Source: Escallonia rubra
Taxonomy: Eukaryota; Streptophyta; Magnoliopsida; Escalloniales; Escalloniaceae
NCBI GenBank assembly: GCA_033065855.1
Contig: JAVXUO010001786.1
Span: 171,859 to 235,858, forward strand
Direction: 5' to 3'
Length of the DNA stretch: 64,000 nucleotides
This document shows positions 47,681 to 58,500 of the stretch, piece after piece. Numbering within the stretch: position 1 is the first letter of the stretch; every line of letters begins with the position of its first letter. The notes beneath the pieces were generated by a model that had not been told where the DNA came from, searched no databases, and saw only the letters and a list, made by a program, of their open reading frames with translations. A program made the translations under genes and the position numbers.

Positions 47681-48177
47681 GTATGTATTTCTTCCCAAAT
47701 CTTGTTATATTACATCTTTTATGCACTTTCTCTGATCGAATACACCTACATTGTTCAAAATCTGTTGAAATTCAAAATTGTTCTATATAGTATATTTCTT
47801 CAGATCTACTTCAATTAAGCATGCTACTGTATGATTTAACGCTTGATTCATGTTTAGGGTTGCTTATTACATGTTCCTACATAATTTAATTACATGTTTT
47901 CATGCAAAATTCGTTTTTCCCCAATTTTCATAAACTAGGGTTTTTCAATTGTCAAAATTTCTTCAAATTGATTATGCAATTACATGTTTAATCACTTGAT
48001 TCATACTTAGCTATGTCTATTGCTCGATTATACATGGTTAATTTCATTCAATTTGTCCAAAATTAATTTTTCCCCAAATTGCATGAATTAGGGTTTATCT
48101 TATTCTCAATTTTTTTTAATGTTTTCCATTTTTTTTTGCATCTTCATTTATCTTACATTTATGATTTCTCTGTTTAG
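47681..48177 (+). other. Predicted intron in the ORF3 leader (497 bp)
   Basis: Donor GAAATTG/GTATGT and acceptor TCTCTGTTTAG/ACT bound an AT-rich segment with a T-rich 3' end, typical of plant introns. A pyrimidine-rich leader (47597-47640) precedes it and the ATG of ORF3 follows 12 nt after the acceptor. Splicing is predicted only. Confidence 0.5.
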
Positions 48178-48189
48178 ACTATTTCAAGA

Positions 48190-49476
48190 ATGGCAAGAGA
48201 GAAACGTGCACGTGCCAGTTCATCTCGGTCACGAGCTGCACCCGCACCCGAGCCCGAGCCCGAGCCCGAGCCTATCGCGGTAGAATTTGATCAAAATCGA
48301 TATCGAACCCGCGAGGCTGCCGATCGCTTTTCTGCACAACTCTCTTCCCCTTTGACTCCAGGTTTGCGACTGGATACTCCATTCCTTTTCAACATAGGTG
48401 TTCTTAGATACCTTCAGGCTTGTCATCTAGATCGCTTCACTGATAGGAACACGACTCTATATCATCCTGATGCAATCCACTTATTTTATGCGAATTTGAA
48501 TTGGAGCATTTCTACTGAATCATGTACCCTCACGTCCTATGTTTTTGGACGCCGCATTTCATTTTCACAGTCACGTCTAGCCACTCTTCTAGACCTCCCC
48601 GATAGTGGTTTCTCTTTTTCGTTAGAAATTATCCCTGTCGGTGGTCAGTCACGTTGGTTTGACCGACCTTTTACTATTCAGGAGCAGCTTCGACACACAC
48701 TTCATTGTCGACAGGTTCGGGTTGCGAGCAAGCCCAGCCTACGTGACCTACCACCTCTCTCTCGTCTGTTCCATCATATCATCGCTCATAACGTCATTCC
48801 TAGAACCGGAGGTCTTTCACTTGTCTCTTACTTAGACGTTCAGCTCTTGACTTTCTTTTGCTCAGGCACACTGCTTAACCTCCCTCGTCTCATCATGTTA
48901 AACATGATTAGAAGCGCCTCACATCCTGCCTTAGCTATACCTTATGGCCTCCTACTCACTCGCATTCTTGTTGCCTTTGACATACCTCTTATGGGTGAGT
49001 ATATTGAGGTTACTAGGCACATCGTACTAGACAGCTCTACCCTTCGTAGAAAGGGCCTTTTAGATGATCATGACCGCTTCTTACCGGAGCTTGACATGGA
49101 CGATGTCCTTGTCGATGATGATGAGGATGAGGCTGATGGAGATGATGGTGATGATGATGAGGACGATGAGGATGATGCTGATGCTGATGCTGATACTGAT
49201 AGAGATGCTGGCGACGGGATTGACCGTGATCCACCTCCGTTGATCATTCCGAGTACACATGAGGTGGGCACTTCTTTCGGTCCTTCTACTTCTGGATATG
49301 ACGCGATCCTCGCACGCTTAGATATGATGCAACAGCATATGCATGCCGGTTTCAGTCGGATGGATCTCGCCCATAGCCAGCTCAGTCGACGCCTCTCTCG
49401 CATGGAGGATCATTGTGGGATTCAGTGTCCTGAGGAGGACTTCTTTCATCCACCACCTCCACCATCGGGTCCTTAG
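48190..49476 (+). CDS. Intact 428-codon ORF3 of E2, plant-transposon-protein-like
   Basis: Uninterrupted frame in a good initiation context (A at -3, G at +4). Residues 1-30 are basic, then a Pro-Glu dipeptide run. Residues about 50-240 are a globular part with AIHLFYANLNW, SYVFGRRISFS and a LLDLP segment. From memory these fit the family called putative plant transposon protein (Pfam PF20167), whose role is unknown. Residues 298-347 are strongly acidic (Asp-rich); residues about 372-407 have heptad-like hydrophobic spacing and may form a coiled coil. The end is Pro-rich. No signal peptide or membrane segment is evident, which argues against an envelope-like protein. E1 lacks it. It lies in the sense orientation between pol and the polypurine tract. 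Its integrity contrasts with the broken gag-pol. Function unknown; a captured host or transposon gene, or a lineage-specific third ORF, are both possible. Confidence 0.75.
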   Translation: MAREKRARASSSRSRAAPAPEPEPEPEPIAVEFDQNRYRTREAADRFSAQLSSPLTPGLRLDTPFLFNIGVLRYLQACHLDRFTDRNTTLYHPDAIHLFYANLNWSISTESCTLTSYVFGRRISFSQSRLATLLDLPDSGFSFSLEIIPVGGQSRWFDRPFTIQEQLRHTLHCRQVRVASKPSLRDLPPLSRLFHHIIAHNVIPRTGGLSLVSYLDVQLLTFFCSGTLLNLPRLIMLNMIRSASHPALAIPYGLLLTRILVAFDIPLMGEYIEVTRHIVLDSSTLRRKGLLDDHDRFLPELDMDDVLVDDDEDEADGDDGDDDEDDEDDADADADTDRDAGDGIDRDPPPLIIPSTHEVGTSFGPSTSGYDAILARLDMMQQHMHAGFSRMDLAHSQLSRRLSRMEDHCGIQCPEEDFFHPPPPPSGP

Positions 49477-50025
49477 GCGTTAGGACTTGATTTATGTTTT
49501 TATTTGCTTATGCTCTCAGACTCCTTTATGTTTTTCAAAACTTGTCATGGATGTTATGCGTAGTATTATTAAAACTTGGTTGAGTTTTTAATTTAGCACT
49601 TTGATTCTCGCTTATCTTGCTACACTTTTTGATTCATATTACGTTTTTATGTGCTATTATTACCAGTCTTGATATACCTTTTGGTGGTTATTCAAGTACT
49701 TATACCTTCTTGTTTTTGAATGCCCTTGTTGGCTATAATGATTATCCATGGATGGATACATAAGTTGATCACTTTCACACACACCCTTGATCTTTTTCTA
49801 TGATGTCAAAAGGGGGAGAAAATATTGTTGATTCATATTTGTGTGGACTTGATATGAGCTTATATTACTTAAGTTAGGGGGAGCCCTACATTGCTTAAGA
49901 TAGGGGGAGCGTTTTGTCATGATTTCTTCTCATGACCCCTTATGGTTTTAAATTGAGATTGTTATGCTTCATTTCGCATATTATCTTATATATCTCATAT
50001 TATTTGAATCAATGTTTGCCATCAT
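49477..50025 (+). other. Region between ORF3 and polypurine tract
   Basis: From about 49648 it is again collinear with E1 (complement of 18430-18810), including AAAGGGGGAGAAAAT and two AGGGGGAGC boxes at 49810-49910. The first 170 bp are specific to E2. No gene seen. Confidence 0.7.
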
Positions 50026-50040
50026 AAAAAAGGGAGAGAT
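50026..50040 (+). other. Polypurine tract of E2
   Basis: AAAAAAGGGAGAGAT directly before the 3' LTR. It has two fewer G than E1's tract and an A inside the run. Confidence 0.75.
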
Positions 50041-51318
50041 TGTTAACCCTACGGTTATTTAACCTAGGATTATATTTGATTTTGATGATAACTAACATTG
50101 ATGATTATGATGTCTAACATGCATTGAGTTGATGAAGCAATAGGAACAATCTCCTACTCATGCAAACGGATTATTAGACGAGCAACACGGTTAAAGACTC
50201 TCAACGGAACGCATCAAAGAGGGAATTTGTCGATTGAAGTTTTCATGCTTTCAATTCCGTCTTTGTAAAATAGACATAGAGAGATGATCGTTACGATGAC
50301 TGTATACCTAGAACTTGCCCATAGGTTTCCCTTTCATGCATAAAAGTTTTTCATGCTTTAAAAACAAGGAAACTGCATTTTCAAGAATGCAGTCGACTGC
50401 ATTGGGATGCAGTCGACTGCATGTTGGGCAGTAGGGTATTACAGTCGACTGCATTGGAATGCAGTCGACTGCAATACTTCCAGTAGCCTATTACAGTCGA
50501 CCGCATTGCATTGTAGTCGACTGCAAGTTGGAAATTTGAATTTCCAACGGCTACTTTTTGGGTTACAGTCGACTGCAATGGGCATTGCAGTCGACTGCAT
50601 TTACCGTTTGGCGCATTTAATGCCCCACCTAACTCCAAACGGTCATATTTATTCCCAGCTCTATAAATACTCATCTTGGGCATTGTTTTCATTCATCAAT
50701 TGCATTCAAAGCTCTCCTATCTTTCATATTCTCAAAGATCAAAGCAATTGTTCAAATCTCTCTTGTTTTCATTGATTTCTCATCTTTTTCAAGAGGGCAT
50801 TTATTGTGAGCTTACATTAGAGAGAGATACACTTTTATAAGTCATCATACACTCATCTCTCTTGTTCTAAGTACTTCAACTTGTACTCATCTACTTCTTA
50901 AGAGTGAAATCTTGTACACATTTCTTCATTGAAAGGTTCTTGTATCAAAGCTTGGGGTTGTCAAGCTTTGGAGCTTTGGGTTTGTCAAAGCTTGTTCTTG
51001 ATGTGGGGATAGCATCAAGGGATTGTAAGAGGTTCGATCTTGACCCGTAAGGAAGATCATACTAGTGGATTCTAGGGCCTTTCAAGGGACTTCCTTGAAG
51101 GGGTGGACGTAGGCTTGTGGGTATATCAAGCCGAACCATTTAATTCTCCTTGTCAAGTATCTCTAAACCCTTCTCTCTTTACATTATTGTTTTACATTTG
51201 TGTTGAGATTGGTTGTTTGCTTATTTGTGTTATTGAGATTGAGGTTTGTTGTTTGTTAAATTTTAAAGTAGTCTTAAAACCTTATTCACCCCCCTCTAGG
51301 GTTATTTTATTGGTTTCA
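50041..51318 (+). repeat. 3' LTR of E2 (1278 bp)
   Basis: TGTTAACCC...TTGGTTTCA, then target duplication ACCCT. TATA box 50662-50669. Collinear with the uninterrupted parts of the 5' LTR; by eye around twenty substitutions separate them. Confidence 0.94.
50388..50600. promoter_or_regulatory. Palindrome array in E2 3' LTR (8 sites)
   Basis: GTCGAC starts at 50392, 50412, 50444, 50464, 50496, 50516, 50568 and 50590. Spacings 20, 32, 20, 32, 20, 52, 22. Sites recur at 52 bp (50412, 50464, 50516, 50568). The array ends 66-70 bp before the TATA box. Confidence 0.7.
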
Positions 51319-51445
51319 ACCCTAATGTACAAACTCGCTTCCTACCTTCGTCCTTCCTCTCTCATAGCCCAAAACACTCCCACTCACACACAGCTCATGG
51401 TTGTCCCTTATATTCCTCACACACTCATTTTCACACACATACAAC

Positions 51446-51740
51446 CACAACAAGAAATTTGCCATTTAGCGACAAACACTTTCTCGACGAACAACAGTTC
51501 GTCAACAAAGACTGATAAATGTTGACGAATACGAAGTTCGTCGAGAATAGTATTATATTTATTGAAGAGTTCTATTATTTGTCAACAAAACTAAATTTTT
51601 GTAGACGAACTAAAGTTTTCATCGCAAGATATTCAATGCACAGTGGCACGGGAGTGAAAATCGATTTTGGTGGGGGGTTGGAAGTAATTTTAACCATCAA
51701 CGACGAATTCACTTCGTCAAGAAAGGCCAAAAAAAAATAA
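51446..51740. repeat. CACTA terminus and subterminal inverted motifs
   Basis: GACGAA and its complement TTCGTC occur repeatedly (for example near 51478, 51496, 51523, 51536, 51604, 51701 and 51714), often as facing pairs such as GACGAAC...GTTCGTC. In En/Spm such subterminal motifs bind the TNPA-type protein, so these are probable transposase-accessory binding sites. Confidence 0.7.
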
Positions 51741-51774
51741 ATTAAGACATGCAATATGTTTAATTCCGCGCCTC

Positions 51775-52051
51775 CTTTCTCTCTCTCTCCATATCTATGT
51801 CTTCGTCTCTCTGTAACTCTCACTCCCTCACTCTCTTCTCTGTATCTCTTACTCAACTCGCTGTCTTCATGGTTGTCTGTATCTCCTTTCTCTCTCTCTC
51901 TCTCTCTCCACATCTCTGTCACCGTTTCTCTATATCTCCCAGTCTCTTCTCGATCGGTTCTGTGTATCTCTTACTCGTTAAGGGCAGACATTTCTACACC
52001 AAAATTGTCATTGTTTGGGGCAACGAAAGGAAGATTAAAGTTACTTTCTTG
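51775..52051 (+). other. Pyrimidine-rich probable leader exon of the CACTA gene
   Basis: CT-rich DNA (51775-51960) is followed by a donor TCTTG/GTAAGT at 52052. This fits a non-coding first exon of the transposase transcript. No start codon with a meaningful frame is seen. Confidence 0.4.
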
Positions 52052-53960
52052 GTAAGTTCAGCTTATATTCCAACTCTTATCATTTTCATCACTTCAATCT
52101 CACGATTTCACTGAAAATTGAACAAGCTCTGTGGTGCCATCATAGCTAGGATTCCCACGATTATTATATTGACCCAACAAAGCCCTAAATCTTTTCAGTT
52201 TGATGTTTTAGGAAAAATCAAAAACTAAAGAATCTCTGAAGCACCAGAAGGTAATTCTTTCTTTGAAATTCTGTGTGCATATTTTATAATTTTTTTTCTG
52301 TAGTTCGAAAGCTGTAGGAGTTTTTCTCCTTTGACCTTGGCTCTAAATCTTACTAACCCTGAAATACACATCGTTACAGGGTACCTTATATGAAGACAGA
52401 TGACAACATGATTTCAATTTCAAGTTGAACAGGTAGATTTTGCTGTCTTTTTTATACATACTTGCTGGATTATGCATGCCTTCCTTTATGTAAACATTCA
52501 CTTTACCATATTGAACTCAGTAAATTAAGAGTTGTAATCGATTAATTAGTTGACTTCTAGAAAGCATTGGCTAGCTGGATTGTAACTCTCACAATCAGGA
52601 GTTACTTTCTAGTCTTTTTCCAGATAAAAATTAAGGCCGCATTTGGTAACATTTTGGTCCCCTTGATTCAAAGGCCTTTAAAAGTGTTGTAATGTTGCAT
52701 GCCTTTAGTATGCTCACTTATCGTAGACATGTACAGTGTTGGTATTCAGGTACCCTCGTGTGCAATTGACATGACAAAGTTAAAAAAATGGAGAACAATA
52801 ATGAGCAAGGTGTATTCATAATACTATCTTAAAGACAGTGATTTTCGCTTGCATCGTAACCCGGAAAAAATAGACTTGTTGCTCCAAAAATTGACTCTAG
52901 GATACAATGCCTGACTCTAATTCTCTATCTTAAGTATGCGTACTAAGAGAAAGAAGAAACAGATTAGAACTCTGATGTTTGTCAACCAAATTAGAACTCT
53001 GTTGTTTTTTGATAAAAGCAAAAAAAATTAATAGAAAGAATATGATGAAGTATCGATGTATTAATAGTAGGTTAGAAGTTGTAATTTATGTAGAACCCAA
53101 ATGGCTGCTGCCTATGAAAAAATGTGTCTCATGAAGAGAGTTTCCAAGAGGCACCAATATCAATTTGTAACAGCTGGGACTACAACACAGCTACTCAGCC
53201 TAATACGTACAATGTAAGTAAGAAAAATAAATTAATTTGATTATTAATAACATTCCCCAATATTTTCTAAATATTGAATATGAAAACCTAAAGAACATGG
53301 CAATCTGTACAACATATTGCATATATGGATATCCTGAACCTATGGTGCGCAAAGTCCAAAATAAAGGCAGAGGAGATAAAACCTTGAGGTTATGACACTC
53401 CATGAATATTGCTCACATTGTATACAAATTCATTGGCTCTTTTAAGGCACCACATTATAGGTCATTTGCTTATCCTAAGTTAGTAAATACTCTAGAACTT
53501 GTTCGTGGGAAGCGACCTTGACTTCCACGTTTGTAAAGGAGAAGCCACCAGAAGCTTTTGCAACATCTCCTTCTTGCTTCACTAATTGCTAAGGGTTCAT
53601 TAATAACAAATAGTCCAGCCTTACTCTATTGCCAAAAGCAACATTGCTAATTAGCGATGGAATTTTGTTAGTAACTGGGTAGATAACCCCCACTAGTTCC
53701 AGATTTTAATGAAACCATATTGACCTCAAATTATCGGTAATAATCCCATTTGTCTCGTGGTCTTTAATATTTTTCCACATGCTAGCAGTTTAACTTAGTT
53801 GAAAAATATTCAACGGCGAGTTTACATTTTTTCACCATTCTCCGAATGTAGTGTACTTCCTTTTTTTTTATAGTAACAGGTCATTCTATTACCAATGAAA
53901 ACCAACATCATCTTACATCTTCATCAGTGTGTTTCTATGCTTTTTAAAAGAATTACATCA
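52052..53960. other. Non-coding CACTA sequence, probable introns
   Basis: AT-rich, with splice-like sites (TTTTTCTGTAG at about 52304; GTAATTC at 52250). No conserved protein segment could be identified on either strand. A short minus-strand open stretch at 53480-53620 was not recognised. Confidence 0.4.
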
Positions 53961-53967
53961 ACAATGC

Positions 53968-54730
53968 TTAAGATTGTAACACTATTAATGGTAGCTCCCA
54001 ATTGCAGCACAACTGCTTATTGGTTTGAGTTGCTACAACTTTTGGCCAGCTCAAGATTCTGTAGAACATCCATTTCTGTATTTTTGAAATATTTTCAGAG
54101 CTCCTTTGTTGATTGCCACTGAAAATTCTCTGATTTCTCTTTTCCCAAATGTTGTAAGCTGTAACGGCTAATGCTAGTTTACTCAATCAGGTATGTAGCT
54201 TCCTACATAGCTGATTCCATATATCATTTGCCATAGTGCATTCCATAAAGAGGCGCTCAATTGTTTCACTAGTCTCAGAGCATACACTGCAATGATCTTC
54301 AGTCACCACATTCCAGGCTTTAAGTTTGTCCTTGGTCCTTAATTTCCTTTTGCATAGAAGCCATAGTATAAAGGCACATTTTGGTATGTGTCCAGAAAAC
54401 CATACCATTTTCCACCATTTCACTGCAGGACTTTTGGTTCTTAATGCATTCCAAGCTGAATTAATGCTGAACTTGCCATTAGGGTTAGGCAACCATTTTG
54501 TGTAATCTTCACTTCCACCCACAATATGATATGCTGAGAGCTGGTTGTTCAACAGTCTTAAGCTTGAAGATCTTGTAGGGATGTTTCATCCCCCTTGTTC
54601 CTCTGCTTCATTCACTTTCAGATTCAAAGCACTAGCAGCATCATACACAATTCTGAGCCCATATTGTTGTACAAGAGGGCCATTAAGTAGCCAATTATCT
54701 AACCAAATCCAAGTCTGATAATATGTTTTG
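53968..54730 (-). pseudogene. LINE remnant: RT-associated zinc-binding domain
   Basis: On the minus strand from 54730 leftward: WIWLDNWLLNGPL and YDAAS, then a stop, then an open stretch (54552-54187) with YTKWLPNPNGKFSINSAWN, WKMVWFSGHIPKCAFILWLL and HCSVCSETSETIERLFMEC. This is the zf-RVT domain that follows reverse transcriptase in plant LINEs. A TGA at 54187 interrupts the frame, which continues as LALAVTAYNIWEKRNQRIF. The remnant has no RT core and no poly-A end in reach, so it is a fragment inserted in, or captured by, the CACTA element, antisense to its genes. Confidence 0.8.
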
Positions 54731-55054
54731 TCTTATCAGTCCTCTGTAGTGGTACTTCATGGCAATATGTTTTGTCTTATCAGTCATCTGTCCTTTTTTT
54801 ATTCTGAATTCATTTTGTACATCCTCCAAAGTACCTACTAGTGGAGGACCTTTAACATTTGTTTCATTCTCAGTTACATTTTTAGAATTCCGTAAACTCT
54901 TTCCTGAGGATTTTATCTTCCCTGTCACCATGAGGTTGAGCATAAGTTTTATTTGCTTCCTGCCATAGCCTAGTTGCTTGTGATCTGGCCTGTGGCAAAT
55001 GCCATTGATTATTGTCTTGAATATCTCAGCAACTGCTTCTGCTTTATAGACCAC
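54731..55054 (-). pseudogene. Open stretch with a possible copia RNase H tail
   Basis: 119 open codons (54695-55054, minus). Near the end DKTKHIAMKYHY resembles the C-terminal KHI--KYH motif of copia RNase H. The remaining part was not recognised. ATATGTTTTGTCTTATCAGTC occurs twice (about 54719 and 54764), so a local duplication lies at the LINE boundary. Confidence 0.25.
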
Positions 55055-55591
55055 CTAGCCCAGTTTCAAGGGATAGTTTCCATCCCTCATCTAGTCATAT
55101 CTAAACTGTTGCAATGCTTGAAAAGTAAAAATAGAAAAAACTTGATCTAAAAAGATTCTACACTATCACTAATTAGGGTTCATGTTGCATTGGTGATACT
55201 GTCTTAATATCTGGGAATAATATGTGGTTTTTAGTGTGTTCAGGTTTATAAAAATTATCAAAAGCATAGGGCTTCTGACTCTCTCTAGAATTGCACTTCT
55301 TTGAAGCAAAACTATAAACGGTATGCTTTCTTTCACCCTCTTTCTCTATTCCTTACTAGACTTCCTTATTAGGGATGGTGAGATCGTCTTTTGTATTTAT
55401 GAGAGACCTTGTGCATTTTGATATGTGTCTGATCTTATTGATTGTGCGTGACATGAAAATGCTAGAAAGATGTAGGTCATTTAACTTATTGGTAATGACA
55501 TGAAACTGGTTTGCTTTTTGAAATGTCCTAGTTCTTCCCTGTACTTCGCTTTTCTCTTATTTTATGGTGAAATTGTGACAGGGTGTTGAAG
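55055..55591. other. Non-coding stretch before TNP2
   Basis: AT-rich; ends with the acceptor-like TTGTGACAG/GGTGTTGAAG immediately before the TNP2 ATG at 55592. Probable intron. Confidence 0.45.
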
Positions 55592-58500
55592 ATGGATATG
55601 ACTTGGATGTCAGTGAATTTTAGATATTGTGAAGAGTACAAGCTTGGAGTAAACCAGTTTATGTAGTTTGCTGTGTCTAATATGGGTAGTAATGCTATGC
55701 TAGCGTGTCCTTGTCGCAAATGCTTGAACGTTAACAAATTATATCCATTAGTGGTTAGGGAACATCTTTTTGATAATGGGATTCAACAGAGTTACACACA
55801 TTGGGTATATCACGGGGAAATGTATGATAGTAGATCATATAGAACCTCTGATAATAATGATAATGAGAATGTGAATGGCGATAATGAAGACATCAGAGAC
55901 AATGGTCAACAAAAAGGTGATAGGATAGATGAGCTGATTAATAATGTATGCAGGGGAAACTTTATTGAAACAGAACCTCAAGAAGGAACTGAACCAAGGG
56001 ATGAAAGTGAAAGTAATACATACAACTTAAATGAAGATGAAGCAGGAAAGTTCTATAAACTCTTAAGGGAAGCACAATGTGAGCTATATCCTGGCTGCAC
56101 CTCTTTTACAACATTATCCTTTATCATTCACATGCTTCACTTAAAGGTTTTACACAAATGAAGCCAGAAATCAGTTACCATGATGCTAGGGTTATTGAGT
56201 GCGGCTTTTCCCAATTGCAAAAAGCTTCCTAAGTCCTATTATGAGGCTAAAAACATGTTGTGGGGACTAGGATTGTCATATACAAGGATCCACGCATGCA
56301 AATATGATTGTCTTCTGTTTTGGAAGGATAATGCTGACAAAGATAAGTGCCCAAGATGGCAAGCTGACAATGGTAAGGGCAAGAAAGTTCCCCTCAAAAT
56401 TCTTCGCCATTTTCCAATTAAACCTAGGCTCAAAAGATTCTACATGTCTAAGGAAACAGCTGCTAACATGAACTGTTATAAAGATAAACGGCTAGATGAT
56501 GGGAAAGTCTTAAGGCACCCAGCCGATGGCATAACATGGAAGGAATTTGACAAAGAGCATGAGTTGTTCGCACAAGAGGCTCGAAATATTAGGCTTGGAC
56601 TAGCAACTGATGGTTTTAATTCATTTGGTAACATGAGTACATCTTATAGCATGTGGCCGGTAATTGTGATACCATACAATCTGCCCCCTTGGATGCTCAT
56701 GAAGGAGCAATACATTATGATGTCGTTACTTATTTCTGGTCCTAAGGCGCCAGAGAAAGACTTTGATGTCTACATGCAGCCACTTATAGATGAGTTAAAA
56801 GAGCTTTGGGAATACGGGCTCCCAACATATGATGCTTCTACTTAAGAGTATTTTCAGATGTATGCAGCTGTGATTTGGACTATAAGTGACTTTCTGGCAT
56901 ATTCATATTTTTCATCGTGGAGTACGAAAGGGTACTTAGCTTGTCCCACATGCAATGAGGATACAAGTTCATAAAAATTGAGGAGTAAGATAGGTTACAC
57001 AGGACATCGTCGACTCTTAGATGAGAATCATCCATGGCGGAGGAGCAATGAATTCAATGGTGCGCTTGAGAAAAGAAAGAGACCTAGGGAGTATTCAGGA
57101 GATGATGTACTAGAGCAATTGGTACATGTTCCAGATCACAGACCGGGGAAGCATCCAAGCAATAAGAAAAGAAAGCGTACAACTGATGAACTAAATTGGA
57201 TTAAGAGGAGTATATTTTTTGATTTGCCTTATTGGCCAACTTTAAAGTTAAGACATAATCTCGATGTTATGCACATCGAGAAAAATGTTTGTGATAATGT
57301 GTTGGGGACTTTACTTGATATTGAGGGGAAAACAAAGGATACTGTGAAGGCAAGAGAGGATCTAAAGGACATGAATATAAGGAAAGAATTACATCTACAT
57401 GCAAATAGTAATGGTATGTATACAATGACGCCTGCGCGTTACACATTGACAAAGAAAGAAAAGAAAGGGTATTGTGAGTTCTTAAAGGCAGTGAAATTTC
57501 CAGATGGATATGCATCTAACATATCACGATGTGTAAATGTTGGTGATGGCAAGGTATCCGGCATGAAAAGTCATGATTGCCATGTTATGCTACAACGGTT
57601 GATCCCAGTTGGTATGCGTGGATACTTGCCCAAGGATGTCCATGGTCCATTGGTTGAATTGGGAGAGTTTTTCAAGTCTTTATGCTCTAAGACATTGGAA
57701 GTGGAAGAGGTAGAAAGGCTAGAGAAAGACATCGGCTTTATCCTCTGTAAGTTGGAAAGGATATTCCCACCTGCATTTTTTGATGTCATGGTCCACCTAG
57801 TAGTTCACTTGCCACATGAGGCCTTACTTGGGGGGCCAATTTTTTACCATTGGATGTATCCAATTGAGAGGCACCTGGGCTCTTTGAAGCAGTATGTAAG
57901 CAATAAAGCCTATCCCGAAGGCTCAATTACAGAGGTCGTCTCCATTACCGAATGCTTAACATTTTGTTCGATGTATCTTAATGATATGGAGACTAGGTTC
58001 AATCAAGAAGAGCGCAATTATGATGGCGAGGAAGTGGATCAGCAGGACGAAACATTTCCTTTCACACAAATGGTTCGTCCATTTGGCTCTTCAAAGCTCG
58101 AATTCATACCATCCGAAGAACTAGAAAAAATGCAGTGGTATATCCTTAATAACTGTGAGGAAGTTCATGACTTTAAAGCGTAAGTCCACAACTTTGGGTG
58201 TTATTTTACCAATTCATTTCAGTAAGTATTCTATTTTTTATTGCTATGGTATCTCATACTTGTATGTTTAATGCTTAGTGAGCACAAGGCAGAGTTTGAG
58301 AACCAATGTTCTCTTAATATAACTAGGAGGCATCAAGAGGAGTTTCCAAACTGGTTTAAGAACCGTGTAAGTTATTGAACATGTTGCCTTTTTATTTCTT
58401 TCGAGGATCTCTAGTTTATTTGCTTATAGTGTTTCATGTCATTTGTTTAGATAATGAAGTCATACAATGAGAAACTACCTGAAGCTACCGATGTTATATA

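Larger units (their letters stand above)
38195..51318 (+). mobile_element. Copia retrotransposon E2 (plus strand) with an extra ORF
   Basis: Full-length element with TG...CA LTRs (38195-42994, split by B; 50041-51318), primer site, gag, pol, a third ORF and polypurine tract. Target duplications ACCCT are at 38190-38194 and 51319-51323. It is the same family as E1, in opposite orientation. Relative to E1 it lacks about 700 bp of gag but has about 2.2 kb extra between pol and the 3' LTR. It is inserted in a minus-oriented gypsy-type LTR. Confidence 0.95.

Noticed and set aside
49037-49403. Antisense open frames rich in Ser or His opposite ORF3
   Set aside because: Shadows of the Asp-rich coding stretch of ORF3.
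53480-53620. Minus-strand open segment that might be a host gene fragment
   Set aside because: No motif could be identified in any frame and no splice structure supports it.
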